A stretch of 64,000 bases of DNA from contig NC_087073.1 in assembly GCF_026151205.1 (NCBI RefSeq), positions 8,411,411 to 8,475,410 of the forward strand, in the 5' to 3' direction. The stretch is from Bolinopsis microptera (lineage: Eukaryota; Ctenophora; Tentaculata; Lobata; Bolinopsidae). Positions within the stretch are counted from its first letter, which is position 1. The number at the start of each line of letters is the position of its first letter. The translations under genes and the position numbers were made by a program. Shown one piece after another: positions 1 through 12,129 of this stretch. The notes under the pieces are model-generated. The model did not search any database. It was not told the origin of the DNA and worked only from the letters and a program-made list of their open reading frames with translations.

Positions 1-1470
1 TTCATCTTCATCATTGAAGTCGATATCATCAGCATACTCACTGTCAAGTGGAAGACCAATATCGGTGATAGGTGGGTTAGGCCTATTCGTTGCAGTTTCA
101 AGCCTGTTACGGAGGTCACGCAAGGCACCCGCTAAGACAAGTGTGAACAAGCATCCAGACAGACAGTCACCTTGGAATGCACCGAGAAAACTCTGGAATT
201 CAGCAGACAGTGTACCGTTGATGTTGACTTTGAGCTTGGTGTTGGAAAGCAAAAGTCTTACCAAACGGACTTCGTCATCATCACAGCCACACTCAACAAG
301 AAGATCGAGGATGGTAGATCGTCGTATAGTGTCAAAGGCACTAGACATATCGATCCCCATGCGATGGTATTCCCACCTCTTCCTCTGGACAACTGATAAC
401 ATCACACGCTGGCACCATACAATGTCAGCACATGATCTACCCTGCTTGTAAGCACATTGCCATGGACCAGTGAAGGCATTGACTTTATTCTCAATTCTCT
501 TCAAGGTTGCCATTGAAAGAATCTTTCTAACAGCATTTGAGAGAGTGAGGGGTCGTAGATTCTTCACTGGACCAATGGGCTTATTTGGCTTCTGTAAGGG
601 GGTAATGTTTGCCTGTCCAATGGGGTCAAGGTAGGAATTGGTCTCGAAGCTTCTATTGATAATGTCTGCAAAACGTCTGTGTACTGATCCAGTAGAATAC
701 TTGAGAAGCTCATTAGGAATCCCATCTGGGCCGTTAGCTCGACCATTTTTGAGACTTCTAGCAGCTGATCCGATTTCTTCACTAGTGAAAGGCTTAACTA
801 GTGGGCGAGGAGGTCCTACAAAAGGTTCTAAAGGTGCTTCATCACGAGTAAGTTGTTGCTCAAGGTACTTAGCAACTACGGCAGCTTTACCAGTGTCTGT
901 TGCAATATTGCACCCTTGCTCATCATGAACACCAATACTAGAAGGGGCTTTACTTTTAGGTAAGTTCAGGGTTCGAACAGCTTCAAACATTTTCTTACTA
1001 TCTGTTGTTGAACTGATGGTATTACAGATAGCATCAGCAGCAGCTGATCGTATGTTAGAAAGTCTCTGCTTGATCTGATTGGTGAGGCAGTTAATAGATG
1101 ATCTAAGTGAGGTTCTGTCTAAAGACTGGTTATCATTAAGCTGCTGTCTCAACAAGTAACGCTGGCTAGATAAGTTTTTCACCTCATCATCGTCGCTGCG
1201 ATTACGTTTCCTGTGTTTGATGACACCAATTGACGATTTTGCAGCATCCTTTATGGACTCAAGTAAGCCATTCAAGTCTGAATTTGGATCCAGAGCAGGA
1301 ACAGTGTTACTTAAGTTATCATCTAAGGATTGACGATATTTCACCTGAATGGTGGGGTTCGAGGTGAGTTTCTCAATCAAGTACATTTTTATATTTCCCT
1401 CTCTTATCCGTTTTGAATATGTTTCCCTTTCTCTGCCAGTTTGAATATGTGGAAACCGTCTCCTGCACAT
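1..1470 (-). mobile_element. Non-LTR retrotransposon (LINE) reverse transcriptase, partial
   Basis: One open frame runs from an ATG at 1470-1468 on the minus strand off the left edge, about 490 codons with no stop. A charged N-terminal linker is followed by RT fingers and palm: 'GPDGIPNELLKY' near 700-735, 'DMSSAFDTI' around 325-350, 'FQGDCLSGCLFT' near 150-185, and the catalytic box 'YADDIDFND' at about 13-40. It polymerises cDNA at the target site during LINE transposition. No apurinic-type endonuclease is seen upstream, and the frame hits a stop just 5' of the ATG, so the copy looks 5'-truncated near 1475. The open frame implies recent insertion. It lies just downstream, in the same orientation, of the hydrolase exons at 1593-4678 and may have landed in that gene's intron. 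The clade cannot be assigned by eye. Confidence 0.88.
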
Positions 1471-1592
1471 CCAAAATCAGATTTTTTGGGTCAACCTAAG
1501 ACTAATTTCTATCCCGCACATGATCGAAGCAACCTCCTTCAGAAAAAGGGATATATTCGGCAAAATGCTCGTTAGAAAAGAAGAATAAAAAC

Positions 1593-4500
1593 CTGTTCAG
1601 TGTAGAATAAGTCCTGGAATAGTTGTTGTCTTGTGCTGTTCCCTAGAAACTCCAGTCCCATGTAGTTGGGTAGTCCTGTTCTGTGGCTTAGAAGATCCTT
1701 TACGTTTATCTTATCGTTTTCTGAACTGCCGAACAATTTTGTATCACGTAACCATGTTGGATGACAGATCAGAATTTTCACCAGGATCTCATATAACATG
1801 ATTAGATGGTTTGTAATAGTCAACTCATTAGTTTACATAGTTATGATATTCTAACTTGAAATTTAAAGATTAATTGCAAAGTGCGATTGAACTTTGTCCT
1901 CTAAAATAATATCGGCAGCGTATCCACAATTAGACAGCTACAATTAGACAGCCATCATTAAAGCCAACAATACTCTCTACTTATCTTTGTTCCTGCTGAC
2001 GTTGGCGGAACTAAAGCTTGCTGGCACGGTATTATCTACATCAAAACATCTTATTTTAGTACAGATTCTTATCTTAAAGTACAGATTCCAAGCACAGGAA
2101 CGTCTAGATCACAACAACCAAATGTTTTACGCTATAAAGTATAAACTCAAGATCCTTTCCACGTACAAGAACTCTACAATTGCTCTAGTACCACAAGGAA
2201 ACGTGCCACAAGAACACAAACTAACAGGCTTACCCGGCCGTTATCCTGAATATCTCGTTAGCTGTGGCTAGTTGAGGAGCGAGAGGCTGCACCAAGTCTA
2301 TCATACCCTGCTCCTGGTAGTACTCCAGAAGAAAGCTAGTGAACTGTTTGGAAACTGAGCCGATAGCGTATAGAGTATCAGGGGTGACGGGGGACTGGGA
2401 GATGATGTCCGAGTGTCCGTACCCACTGTGGAAGAGGGTCTCCCCGTCCCGGACCACTGTCAGACTTAGTCCGGATAATCCGTGACATTTTACCACCTGG
2501 GGAATAAATCGGTGTCAAACATGGACTTGCTCTGAAGTAGAAATCAAGCGGTAGTTGCGGATGGATTTAAATAGTCTATAATTAAATCTAACGAGATGAA
2601 ACGTGGTTATTTTTTATTTCATCGTTCATCAACACTTAGTTAAGTTCAATTAAAGTGGCCAAACGTTACCATTACCTCTTAATCAAATGTTAATAATGAC
2701 GCTGATTACTTTTCTGTGGCGGTACCTATAATATCGGTGATCACTGATCAAACAGGTCTGCTCATCTCGGTCTTATTATCCGCTCACTTATACCAGGCAG
2801 CTAGACGGTATGTGATGCGTTAGCTTATCCATTAAGTACGGTCGTTTTCTCCTATATGCTATTAATACTAGCTGTAGTATTAATACCACTCGGTTGATCA
2901 CATACGCATAAAGCACATTCGCTTCAACCTTATAAAGTTTTCCTATTTAAGGTCCAAGGACTATGAGCGAAGGTGATTTACTTCTACAAATTCTCGGCCA
3001 ATCAAAGATACTTCTCGTTCCAATATATTATTATATGGCCTTGTTTCAGCTAACTGGAATAATGACGTAATACAAAGCGATGCTTAATACTACCTACGTT
3101 TATAATACTACCAAGTATATTTTAACGTCGAAGCGTGTAATAAATGTTAGAATTTATTTATTTTTTATTTATGTATCATTTTCGAATACTTAAAAGTGTT
3201 TTGAAAGGGCTTTGATCACCTTAGGATTGCAGGTTGCATACCTCAGCGTTTTCACCCTTCTCAAGGTGGAAAAAGATCATCATATTACTTACACCACGTT
3301 GGCATTTGTTCTCAAATCTCAATACAACAATTTAAATATTATTCGTTCAGAACAAGATCGTGCTGGAGCTCTTTCCACAATAACGATACAGCAACTTGTG
3401 TCCTTGCTAGTAATACAGAAAATTACTGGAATAAACTAATAAAAACAAGGCAAGCAGACGCTCGGCACTTCGTTTTTACCGTCATTATGGCACCTGTTAT
3501 TTGGCTTCTCGCCGCTTGCCATCTAGGCATATTCTAATAAAATTCTATCCTTTTGCCAAGGTCGTGCAACGTGGTTCTTTATACGCAAACACTATCTTGT
3601 GTTAGATCCGATGATTTGAGTTATTTTTGTTGCTTAGCTCGTTCTTGCATTCCCACAATAAAAACAGCAACTTATTGCCTTAATTCTCACAAACCTTCTC
3701 GACGAACTAGTAGGCCAGCAATATTTTGAGTCTATATGATACATCCTGCTTAGATTATGCTATAACGAATTTATCAAGCTTCAGTAACCAAAATTCAAAC
3801 AGCAGTTGTCCCGAGGTGTTGTATCCTGAATTTAGTCTAAGATTTTAAGTAAAGACCTCAGATTATGGTATTCTGGTTGAGGACTGTGGTCGACAAAACC
3901 CAAGCCCGCAAAAAGTACGCTTTAAAGTTTGATTTAATGTACGTTTTAGGATTTGATATATTATTTCAAAAGACATCATATAGATTCTTATACTGTGCTT
4001 GTAAGCTCTCATCTTACGAATACTATTGAAAACACGAGTCATGGTTCTATTTCAAACAATTTTGTTCAGTTCTGACGAAAGGTTTTTTAATAAAAGCATT
4101 AGCAACAGCACGGGGTTCCATCAAACTTGTAACCTGCAACAAACCAACAATCTAACTACCATGAATAAGAAATTAACCCTCATTTAAGTCAGCAAACAAG
4201 CCGCAAATTGGATGCTGTGGTGAAATGGCCGGTGAAATTGGCAGTTGGAAACCAATTAGACATGCCCACACTGGAATGAGCAACGACCTGTGTCGCCCAG
4301 CACTCCTGATCACTGCTTTTATCCTGTTACCTAAATAGCGGTACTCGGTCGGAACAGGGTGAGCTCATCTTATCACTTTTTGTTAATTTGTTACGCAATG
4401 CAGAGCTAGGTTAGATTATCGTGAAACTATTTCATGGGAGTGTAGCCTAATAGTAATAGTTGTGTCGGCTCACTATCATCTCTACCTGTATTTCTCTTAC

Positions 4501-4678
4501 TTTTATAGGTAGAGATGAAAATCAGTAAGGATATAAAGCTAACTCCAATCAAACTCAAAAGCAATTTTAATGATTAGCAAACCTTTTGAATTTGGCTGTC
4601 CAAAGCACTTATAAGGTCTGGAGAAAGGGGTGAGAATCCGTTAACCACCGCGAGAAGAAAGAGGAAAATTAGCAACAT
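1593..4678 (-). CDS. Secreted serine beta-lactamase-like hydrolase (beta-lactamase/PBP-like family), 5' three exons
   Basis: Exons on the minus strand, read from splice signals and phase: 4678-4583, 2496-2234 and 1725-1593. Exon 1 starts at an ATG and encodes a signal peptide ('MLLIFLFLLAVVNG'). Exon 2 carries the N-terminal beta-lactamase strand ('LSLTVVRDGETLFHSGYG') and the nucleophile box 'SVSK' (SxxK: catalytic Ser and Lys). Exon 3 carries the family signature 'DLLSHRTGLP'. Phases fit: exon 1 ends phase 0, exon 2 phase 2, exon 3 phase 0. The family (class C beta-lactamase, D-Ala-D-Ala peptidase and LACTB-like enzymes) acylates the active-site Ser on amide or ester substrates; animal substrates are largely unknown. 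The later YxN and HxG motifs are not visible before the left edge, and a LINE occupies 1-1470, so the gene either continues beyond the window or is interrupted. Confidence 0.8.
2497..4582 (-). other. First intron of the beta-lactamase-like gene
   Basis: The 2.1-kb intron has its donor GT at 4582-4581 (minus) and its acceptor AG at 2498-2497. It is AT-rich. Only short open frames are present, and I recognise no coding or mobile sequence. Confidence 0.6.
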
Positions 4679-6233
4679 TTCAATTGAGGAATTAACTTAG
4701 GCTCGGTGCGTCCTCTTTTAAGACCAGGTAAGATGGGATCAGACGGTTGTGCGACAAAATCTATTTAAGGAGACTGAAGAGGCCTTTGAAAAGAACCGGA
4801 AAAGAACTGAAATTAAGTCAGAAAATCAACTTCAGTTACCGAGCCCAAAACACCGGCGAAATGAAATTATTGATTTCGATTTATTCATTCAGACGCAATG
4901 ATAATCTAATATGGAGGGAGGTATTTCAAGCTCATAAATACGCACACGTTCCAGTTCATTAACAGCACCATGAGAGGGAAGTGTGAAAACCACGTGACAC
5001 CTATATTTGGTCACGTGATGCAACACGTGGTGGTCACGAGCGGAACAGGGCCCAACCGGTTCACTGCACACCTCTGTAACTTTACTCCGGGTTGGAACTG
5101 TTCCATATCTCTGCAAACTTCGCAGATCCTTCTCCAAATAGACTTCAGGGATCGTGGGAGAGGGAGTGGTCTGTGGGATGGTTCCAGGTGGGAAGTTAAA
5201 CCAATGAAAAATACACTTGGTTTATGATACAGTTAAAGATTTAACGGCTTAATTGAAGTTCACGGTCTCACGGAACATCTGTTTAGAAGAAGGTCTTGGC
5301 CTTAGATTTTGAAACAGTCTTTATTTGTGAATTCTAAGTTTATCACAGGGCTTATCTAGGACCTGGTGTAATTGATAAAGTAGACAGAATGATTAACCAA
5401 TAATTCAACACCGGAGATTAGAAGGTACACTTCTGAGTATTTGCATGCAGCACACGTCCTTCCCTTCAGTTCCTAGCGATACAGTCAGATAACGCTGTTT
5501 CAAAAAAATGTGTCTGTGCAAATTTCTTACGTAGGTTTCTAAATCAATTGTCACCCAGTGCCTTTTTTATCAATGAAAATTCCGGCTAAAAATATATTTC
5601 ACATGTTGGTGCATACTTAGATGAATTGACATACTGAATTCTCTAGAAAAGATAAGGAACATTTTTACAATTCCACTGCTACGTCTGTTACCTGTTACTT
5701 CCAAGCTTCTATCTCTTACTTGTGAGACAACTCAATTCATAAGAATAGTAACACTGAAGATATTATTAATAAAAGGAAGGATAAAAACGAAAGTAACACC
5801 AGTCCCGGCATTATATTAAAGTTAAACCTTGGGAAAATTCCAAAAGTAAAACAAAACAAAAGCATATATATTATGCATCATTATGCGTCATGCTATTATG
5901 CATTCAAGTTCAGAGTATTATGATGAGCTGGCAGTAGGGAGGAAAAAGCACACGCACTATAAAAAACAAAGACTTAACAATTAATGTTATTTCCTAGTTC
6001 TGCCCTATATAATGGACCTTACCAATACTACTACAACAATAGGTTTAAAAGAGTTCCTGGAAAGTAGTCTAACTTTACTGGTAGTTTTCTTCGCTCCCTT
6101 TTAACTTACATTCGGTTAAATTGTCCATTTTCCTCTCTAATCTATCCCATCAAGACCACATATTTCACCTTCTTCCATCACCCATAATCCCACTTCTGTC
6201 ACCAGTTTCCCAGCATTGAGGGTTTGTGATAGC
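4679..6233. other. Gene-free stretch upstream of the hydrolase gene
   Basis: This should hold the promoter of the minus-strand hydrolase. Around 4970-5035 there are several CACGTG/CACGTGA sites close together. The short open frames at 4747-5227 have no recognisable motifs. Nothing else is seen. Confidence 0.4.
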
Positions 6234-6510
6234 AATCATCCCAGAGACGTGCACCACCGCCGCGAAAGTTTGACTCAGACCGCCGTCAGATCAACAGATA
6301 CAGCTGTTAACGATAAATTAGTTCTTCAATGTAAAGTGATATTAAGAAATCAATTCATATACATCAGTTACACAACCAAATTACCATCATGTACACAGTA
6401 GACCGCGGTTTGGATATCTAGTTGTCAGACCGCGATCAGACCGCCGCCGCCGACCAATTTTGGCGTCCGCCGCCGCCTAAAGTAACACGGTGCACATCTC
6501 TGAATCATCA
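6234..6510. mobile_element. hAT-type MITE, 261 bp, with 8-bp target-site duplication
   Basis: The element body is 6242-6502. The left end CAGAGACGTGCACCACCG matches the reverse complement of the right end (CAGAGATGTGCACCGTG). It is flanked by AATCATCC (6234-6241) and AATCATCA (6503-6510), a 7/8 match. CAG-type ends, 8-bp duplications and lack of coding are typical of non-autonomous hAT elements. The GCC-rich subterminal sequence resembles that of the element at 22656-23146. Confidence 0.8.
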
Positions 6511-7008
6511 CAAGAAGAACTTCGGCCGTGTTTGACCCCACGGGCACCTTCACTTAACTACTGTGAGTTTCGACTCTTCTGTGAGAGTAACTGGATAGTT
6601 GATTGTATGCAGATTGTGAATCGTGAAAATTGGACGACTGTTCCGATTGACCTCCCGGAAAAAGTGTAATGTAACAGGTAACATATAATATATCGTATGG
6701 TGGTTATACGTGTGTGACTCACAACCAGCGGTTGGACCTGCTTCACTGTTTCGTATACTGCGATATTTCCCTTAGTCAAGTTAGTTAGTGTTTAGTCAAG
6801 TATTTTACAATTTGCTATTTCCAGAGCTGAGCGTATGTTATTTTTTCAGTAATTGCACTGTTTCTCTAAGTACGAGAGCACTCAGATCCCTTTCCGCCTG
6901 CAGAGCTCCTGCTCAGTGCGTTTGATGCGCTTTCGAGTCGATGATGTTACTGAAATGGTACGTTGTAGTGTGCCGTATAGTAGTGACCACGTACTTTGTA
7001 AGTTGTAC

Positions 7009-9596
7009 TAAGTTAACACGCCCCCCTCTGTGGAGACCACTTAGTTAACACGCCCACCTCTATGGAGACTACTTAGTTAACACGCCCACCTCTGTGGAGA
7101 CTACTTAGTTAACACGCCCACCTCTGTGGAGACTACTTAGTTAACACGCCCACCTCTGTGGAGACTACTTAGTTAACACGCCCACCTCTGTGGAGACTAC
7201 TTAGTTAACACGCCCACCTCTGTGGAGACTATTTAGTTAACACGCTCACCTCTGTGGAGACTACTAAGTTAACACGCCCACCTCTGTGGAGACTACTTAG
7301 TTGACACGCCCGCTTCTGTGGAGACTACTTAGTTAACACGCCCACCTCTGTGGGGACTACTAAGTTAACACGCCCACCTCTGTGGAGACTACTTAGTTAA
7401 CACGCTCACCTCTGTGGAGACTACTAAGTTAACACGCCCACCTCTGTGGAGACTACTTAGTTAACACGCCCACCTCTGTGGAGACTACTTAGTTAACACG
7501 CTCACCTCTGTGGAGACTACTTAGTTAACACACCCACTTCTGTGGAGACTACTAAGTTAACACGCCCACCTCTGTGGAGACTACTTAGTTAACACGCCCA
7601 CCTCTGTGGAGACTACTTAGTTAACACGCCCACCTCTGTGGAGACTACTTAGTTAACACGCCCACCTCTGTGGAGACTACTTAGTTAACACGCTCACCTC
7701 TGTGGAGACTACTAAGTTAACACGCCCACCTCTGTGGAGACTACTTAGTTAACACGCTCACCTCTGTGGAGACTACTTAGTTAACACACCCACTTCTGTG
7801 GAGACTACTTAGTTAACACGCCCACCTCTGTGGAGACTACTTAGTTAACACGCCCACCTCTGTGGAGACTACTTAGTTAACACGCCCACCTCTGTGGAGA
7901 CTACTTAGTTAACACGCTCACCTCTGTGGAGACTACTAAGTTAACACGCCCACCTCTGTGGAGACTACTTAGTTAACACGCTCACCTCTGTGGAGACTAC
8001 TTAGTTAACACGCTCACCTCTGTGGAGACTACTTAGTTAACACGCTCACCTCTGTGGAGACTACTAAGTTAACACGCCCACCTCTGTGGAGACTACTTAG
8101 TTAACACGCTCACCTCTGTGGAGACTACTTAGTTAACACGCCCCCCTCTGTGGAGACTACTTAGTTAAAACGCCCCCCTCTGTGGAGACTACTTAGTTAA
8201 CACGCTCACCTCTGTGGAGACTACTTAGTTAACACGCCCACCTCTGGGGGGACTACTTAGTTAACACGCCCACCTCTGTGGAGACTACTAAGTTAACACG
8301 CCCACCTCTGTGGAGACTACTTAGTTGACACGCCCGCTTCTGTGGAGACTACTTAGTTAACACGCCCACCTCTGTGGGGACTACTAAGTTAACACGCCCA
8401 CCTCTGTGGAGACTACTTAGTTAACACGCCCCCCTCTGTGGAGACTACTTAGTTAACACGGCCCCCTCTGTGGAGACTACTTAGTTAACACGCCCCCCTC
8501 TGTGGAGACTACTTAGTTAACACGCCCCCCTCTGTGGAGACTACTTAGTTAACACGCCCCCCTCTGTGGAGACTACTTAGTTAACACGCCCCCCTCTGTG
8601 GAGACTACTTAGTTAACACGCTCACCTCTGTGGAGACTACTTAGTTAACACGCCCACCTCTGGGGGGACTACTTAGTTAACACGCCCACCTCTATGGAGA
8701 CTACTTAGTTAACACGCCCACCTCTTGGGGGACTACTTAGTTAACACGCCCACCTCTATGGAGACTACTTAGTTGACACGCCCGCTTCTGTGGAGACTAC
8801 TTAGTTAACACGCCCACCTCTGTGGAGACTACTTAGTTGACACGCCCCCCTCTGTGGAGACTACTTAGTTAACACGCCCACCTCTGGGGGGACTACTTAG
8901 TTAACACGCCCACCTCTATGGAGACTACTTAGTTAACACGCCCACCTCTGTGGGGACTACTTAGTTAACACGCCCCCCTCTGTGGAGACTACTTAGTTAA
9001 CACGCCCACCTCTGCGGAGACTACTTAGTTAACACGCCCACCTCTGTGGAGACTACTAAGTTAACACGCCCACCTCTGTGGAGACTACTAAGTTAACACG
9101 CCCACCTCTGTGGAGACTACTTAGTTAACACGCTCACCTCTGTGGAGACTACTTAGTTAACACACCCACTTCTGTGGAGACTACTAAGTTAACACGCCCA
9201 CCTCTGTGGAGACTACTTAGTTAACACGCCCACCTCTGTGGAGACTACTTAGTTAACACACCCACCTCTGTGGAGACTACTTAGTTAACACGCTCACCTC
9301 TGTGGAGACTAATTAGTTAACACGCCCCCCTCTGTGGAGACTACTTAGTTAACACGCCCACCTCTGTGGAGACTACTTAGTTGACACGCCCGCTTCTGTG
9401 GAGACTACTAAGTTAACACGCCCGCTTCTGTGGAGACTACTTAGTTAACACGCCCGCTTCTGTGGAGACTACTTAGTTAACACGCCCACCTCTGGGGGGA
9501 CTACTTAGTTAACACGCCCACCTCTGTGGGGACTACTTAGTTAACACGCCCACCTCTGTGGAGACTACTTAGTTAACACGCCCACCTCTGGGGGGA
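7009..9596. repeat. 32-bp minisatellite, about 81 copies
   Basis: A 2,588-bp array of a 32-bp unit containing TTAGTTAACACGCCCACCTC, followed by TGTGGAGACTAC. Phase appears constant throughout (2588/32 = 80.9). Variants recur in ordered patterns: TAAGTT for TAGTT, CTCACC or CCCCCC for CCCACC, GTTGACACGCCCGCTTC, and a GGGGGGA or GGGGA variant. The GTTGAC variant occurs near 7300, 8324, 8772, 8836 and 9380, all spaced by multiples of 32. Each unit contains a GTTAAC palindrome. The array is non-coding in all frames. Confidence 0.97.
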
Positions 9597-11962
9597 CGGT
9601 TGTAGGGTTAGCAGTCAGCTTAGTCAATTAGTTTTTGCGTTGATTCTTTAATCATGCTTCGTGACGTAGATTAGAAACTGATATTTTTCTTGGAAGTCAG
9701 TGTGGCAATTTTACAAGAAATGTAATTTGTAAAATTTCGTGCCAATTCGGCGGGAATGTGGGTAATTCCGTTCAAAGTGACCGTCTGTTTTGGTACAGGG
9801 GGAGCCTTATTGGTTAATTACAGCCCTGATTATAGTGAGTCACCGCCAAAAGAGCATGGAGATATAACCTAGGTAGTAGGACTGTCGGTGGGTCAAGGTA
9901 CCTGACTTTCTGAGATTTCCCTTCTCTTATATCTTTGTAAAATGAACGTACAATTAATATGGTTGGATAAGCGCTCTCAACTATGAGGCTAGGAAAAGGT
10001 ATCGAAATATTCTCAGGGAACGGAAAACTCGTGGTCATTCTAGTTATGTAAATTGAGGCTGCTTGGCTTGCTGATTCTTAAGAGTTCCTGGCGCCGGCTT
10101 TTACTAATTAAAGTATAAAGACACGAAGGATTACCAAATGCCACAGTAAGATAGTCAGTCTCCTGATAAACTGTAGACGTTGTTGACAGAATGGCATGGT
10201 TTACATATGACATTCACAAAGAAACAATTCAGTTCCTTGCCAAGTGGTCTTGCCACTAGCGTTATACTTATAATGTCACAAGCTTACTAGACCATGGTAA
10301 CACCTTGGTAACACCATGGCTACACCTTGGTAACACCTTGGTAACACCATGGCTCCACCTTGATGACGGCAGCTCTGGCTCAAGACACAGATCATCTTGC
10401 ACCAAATTTTAGTTTGTTATAATGCTCATGCTGTTTAATTTTAAATGTTGCAGTATGAATTGTCGACAACAAGTAAATACTATTAGAATCTAACGATGGG
10501 CTGAAATTTGCACCACCGCGATTTTAATGCCGGTGCCGTATCAGCTTGTCGGTGGTCAAACAGAAGAAATCAATACTGACAGTTTTTTTCTTCTTCTTCT
10601 TTTTCATGGATTAGGTAACTAATATGAGATAGTGCTACCTACATATTAAGACATCATTTCGATCATATTTTGCGCTTTATGTAGGTATTGATAAATGAGA
10701 CGCTGTCAAAACCGACTCTGATTAATGTTTAACTTTTCCAAAACCCGTCTATCTTTTCAAATCTTTTCCAAAACCCGGTCTAACTGGGATCGATTCAGAG
10801 TAACAGTATCAAGTACGTCCTCCTATCACTCCGCTAAAGTTTTTTGTAATTACCATTCCAAGAGTGAGTTGTAGTTAGAAGCGGTGTGTACTTTTTGGGA
10901 TATTATTTAAGGAATTTAGCCAGTGACGATTTCAACAACAAGCCCAAAGTAGAGATAGAGTTTATTTATTGAGGAAGAAGATTCCACAACCGTGCCGCTT
11001 TCACTCAAAATGAGTTATCATAGTATGTAGCCACAGAGCACTGTGAGTTGTTGTTCAGTGCCGGTACAGTAGCTTTTATTTCATGTCGATTGTCGGGGTT
11101 GTTTTTGAACAGCATGTCAATACTTCGATATCATTTTATTTGGGGCCAAGCCATTGACATTGGGTCGAAATGTATATTTCTCGACGTCTCTGCAAGGATA
11201 TGATATCGAGTTCATGAAACGAATTTAGGTGCAGTTGTGATATGACCTGGGTTCAGTTGTCGTTTTGGGATTTATGCTGATTGGTCACCCAATTAAGCTG
11301 ATTGGGTGCCTGTTAACTGCGTGGGAACTAGGTTCAATTAGGTTCAGTTGTCGGTCACCCGATAATGAATCAAATTAGAACCACGGTATTTATATTACAT
11401 TATCAATGTCATTATGCAGATTGGCTACTAATGTTGAAACACCGACAGAGATTTACCGCCTGTCAGTGGCTTTGCTCCCATCTCTGAAATTAAAACCCTC
11501 AAACAGTAATTTATCCTGGTAGTTGGATAATATCCGGTTGGATGGGATAGTAATTTATCCCATGTTTACACAAGCGACGCTTAGAACTAGCTTCAGACCT
11601 GGTGCCACCAACCCACCCCTTCACTTCTACTTTCACATCCACTTGCTTTGGTGCAGCTTGTTGCTTGTTATTCAGTTCCACTTTTGCTCCTTACAATAAA
11701 TTTCATCTCACCTTATTCCATTATTTCCATAGTTCATAAATATCATATGATTTGATTGTAATTTATATGCTTGTACAGGAGTTGCATCTGTACTCGATAT
11801 CTGTGTTTTAGTGACCCACAAGTCATTTGATCGCATACATTTTAAATATTCTGCATAGTAAACTAGCTTGCAAATCCACACTTTCTCTCAAGGTATATTT
11901 TGTAGCTTATTCCATTGTGTAATTTGTATGTAATTGATTTATTTAAAAGATTTCAATAAAAA
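9597..11962. other. Gene-free stretch
   Basis: No gene is recognised. A short tandem array of GGTAACACC(T/A)TGG-like units lies at about 10290-10370. The ORF at 9814-10038 (-) has no family signature. Confidence 0.4.
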
Positions 11963-12129
11963 AGGGATCATTCACATATTACGTAAGTCAGCCTAAAAGG
12001 GTGGGGAGTCCGAAAAAGTTTATGTAAATTTCCTGACAATAGCCACGTCTAAAGTAGCTTGTGTAAGGAGAGGGGGGGGGGGGTCTTAAGTGGCCAAATC
12101 TGAAATATCCAAAATATGTGAACGTCCCT
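11963..12129. mobile_element. Possible MITE with AGGGA-type terminal inverted repeats
   Basis: The left end AGGGATCATTCACATATT is matched by the inverted right end AATATGTGAACGTCCCT. Both sides carry the 'TTCACATATT' core. The body is about 167 bp, includes a G-rich run at about 12070-12082 and has no coding capacity. Target-site duplications are unclear. Confidence 0.5.

Noticed and set aside
14-928. Plus-strand frames at the left edge
   Set aside because: Antisense shadows of the LINE reverse transcriptase, which shows catalytic motifs on the minus strand.
7009-9596. CRISPR-like array
   Set aside because: 32-bp units abut directly with no unique spacers, and the genome is eukaryotic; it is a minisatellite.
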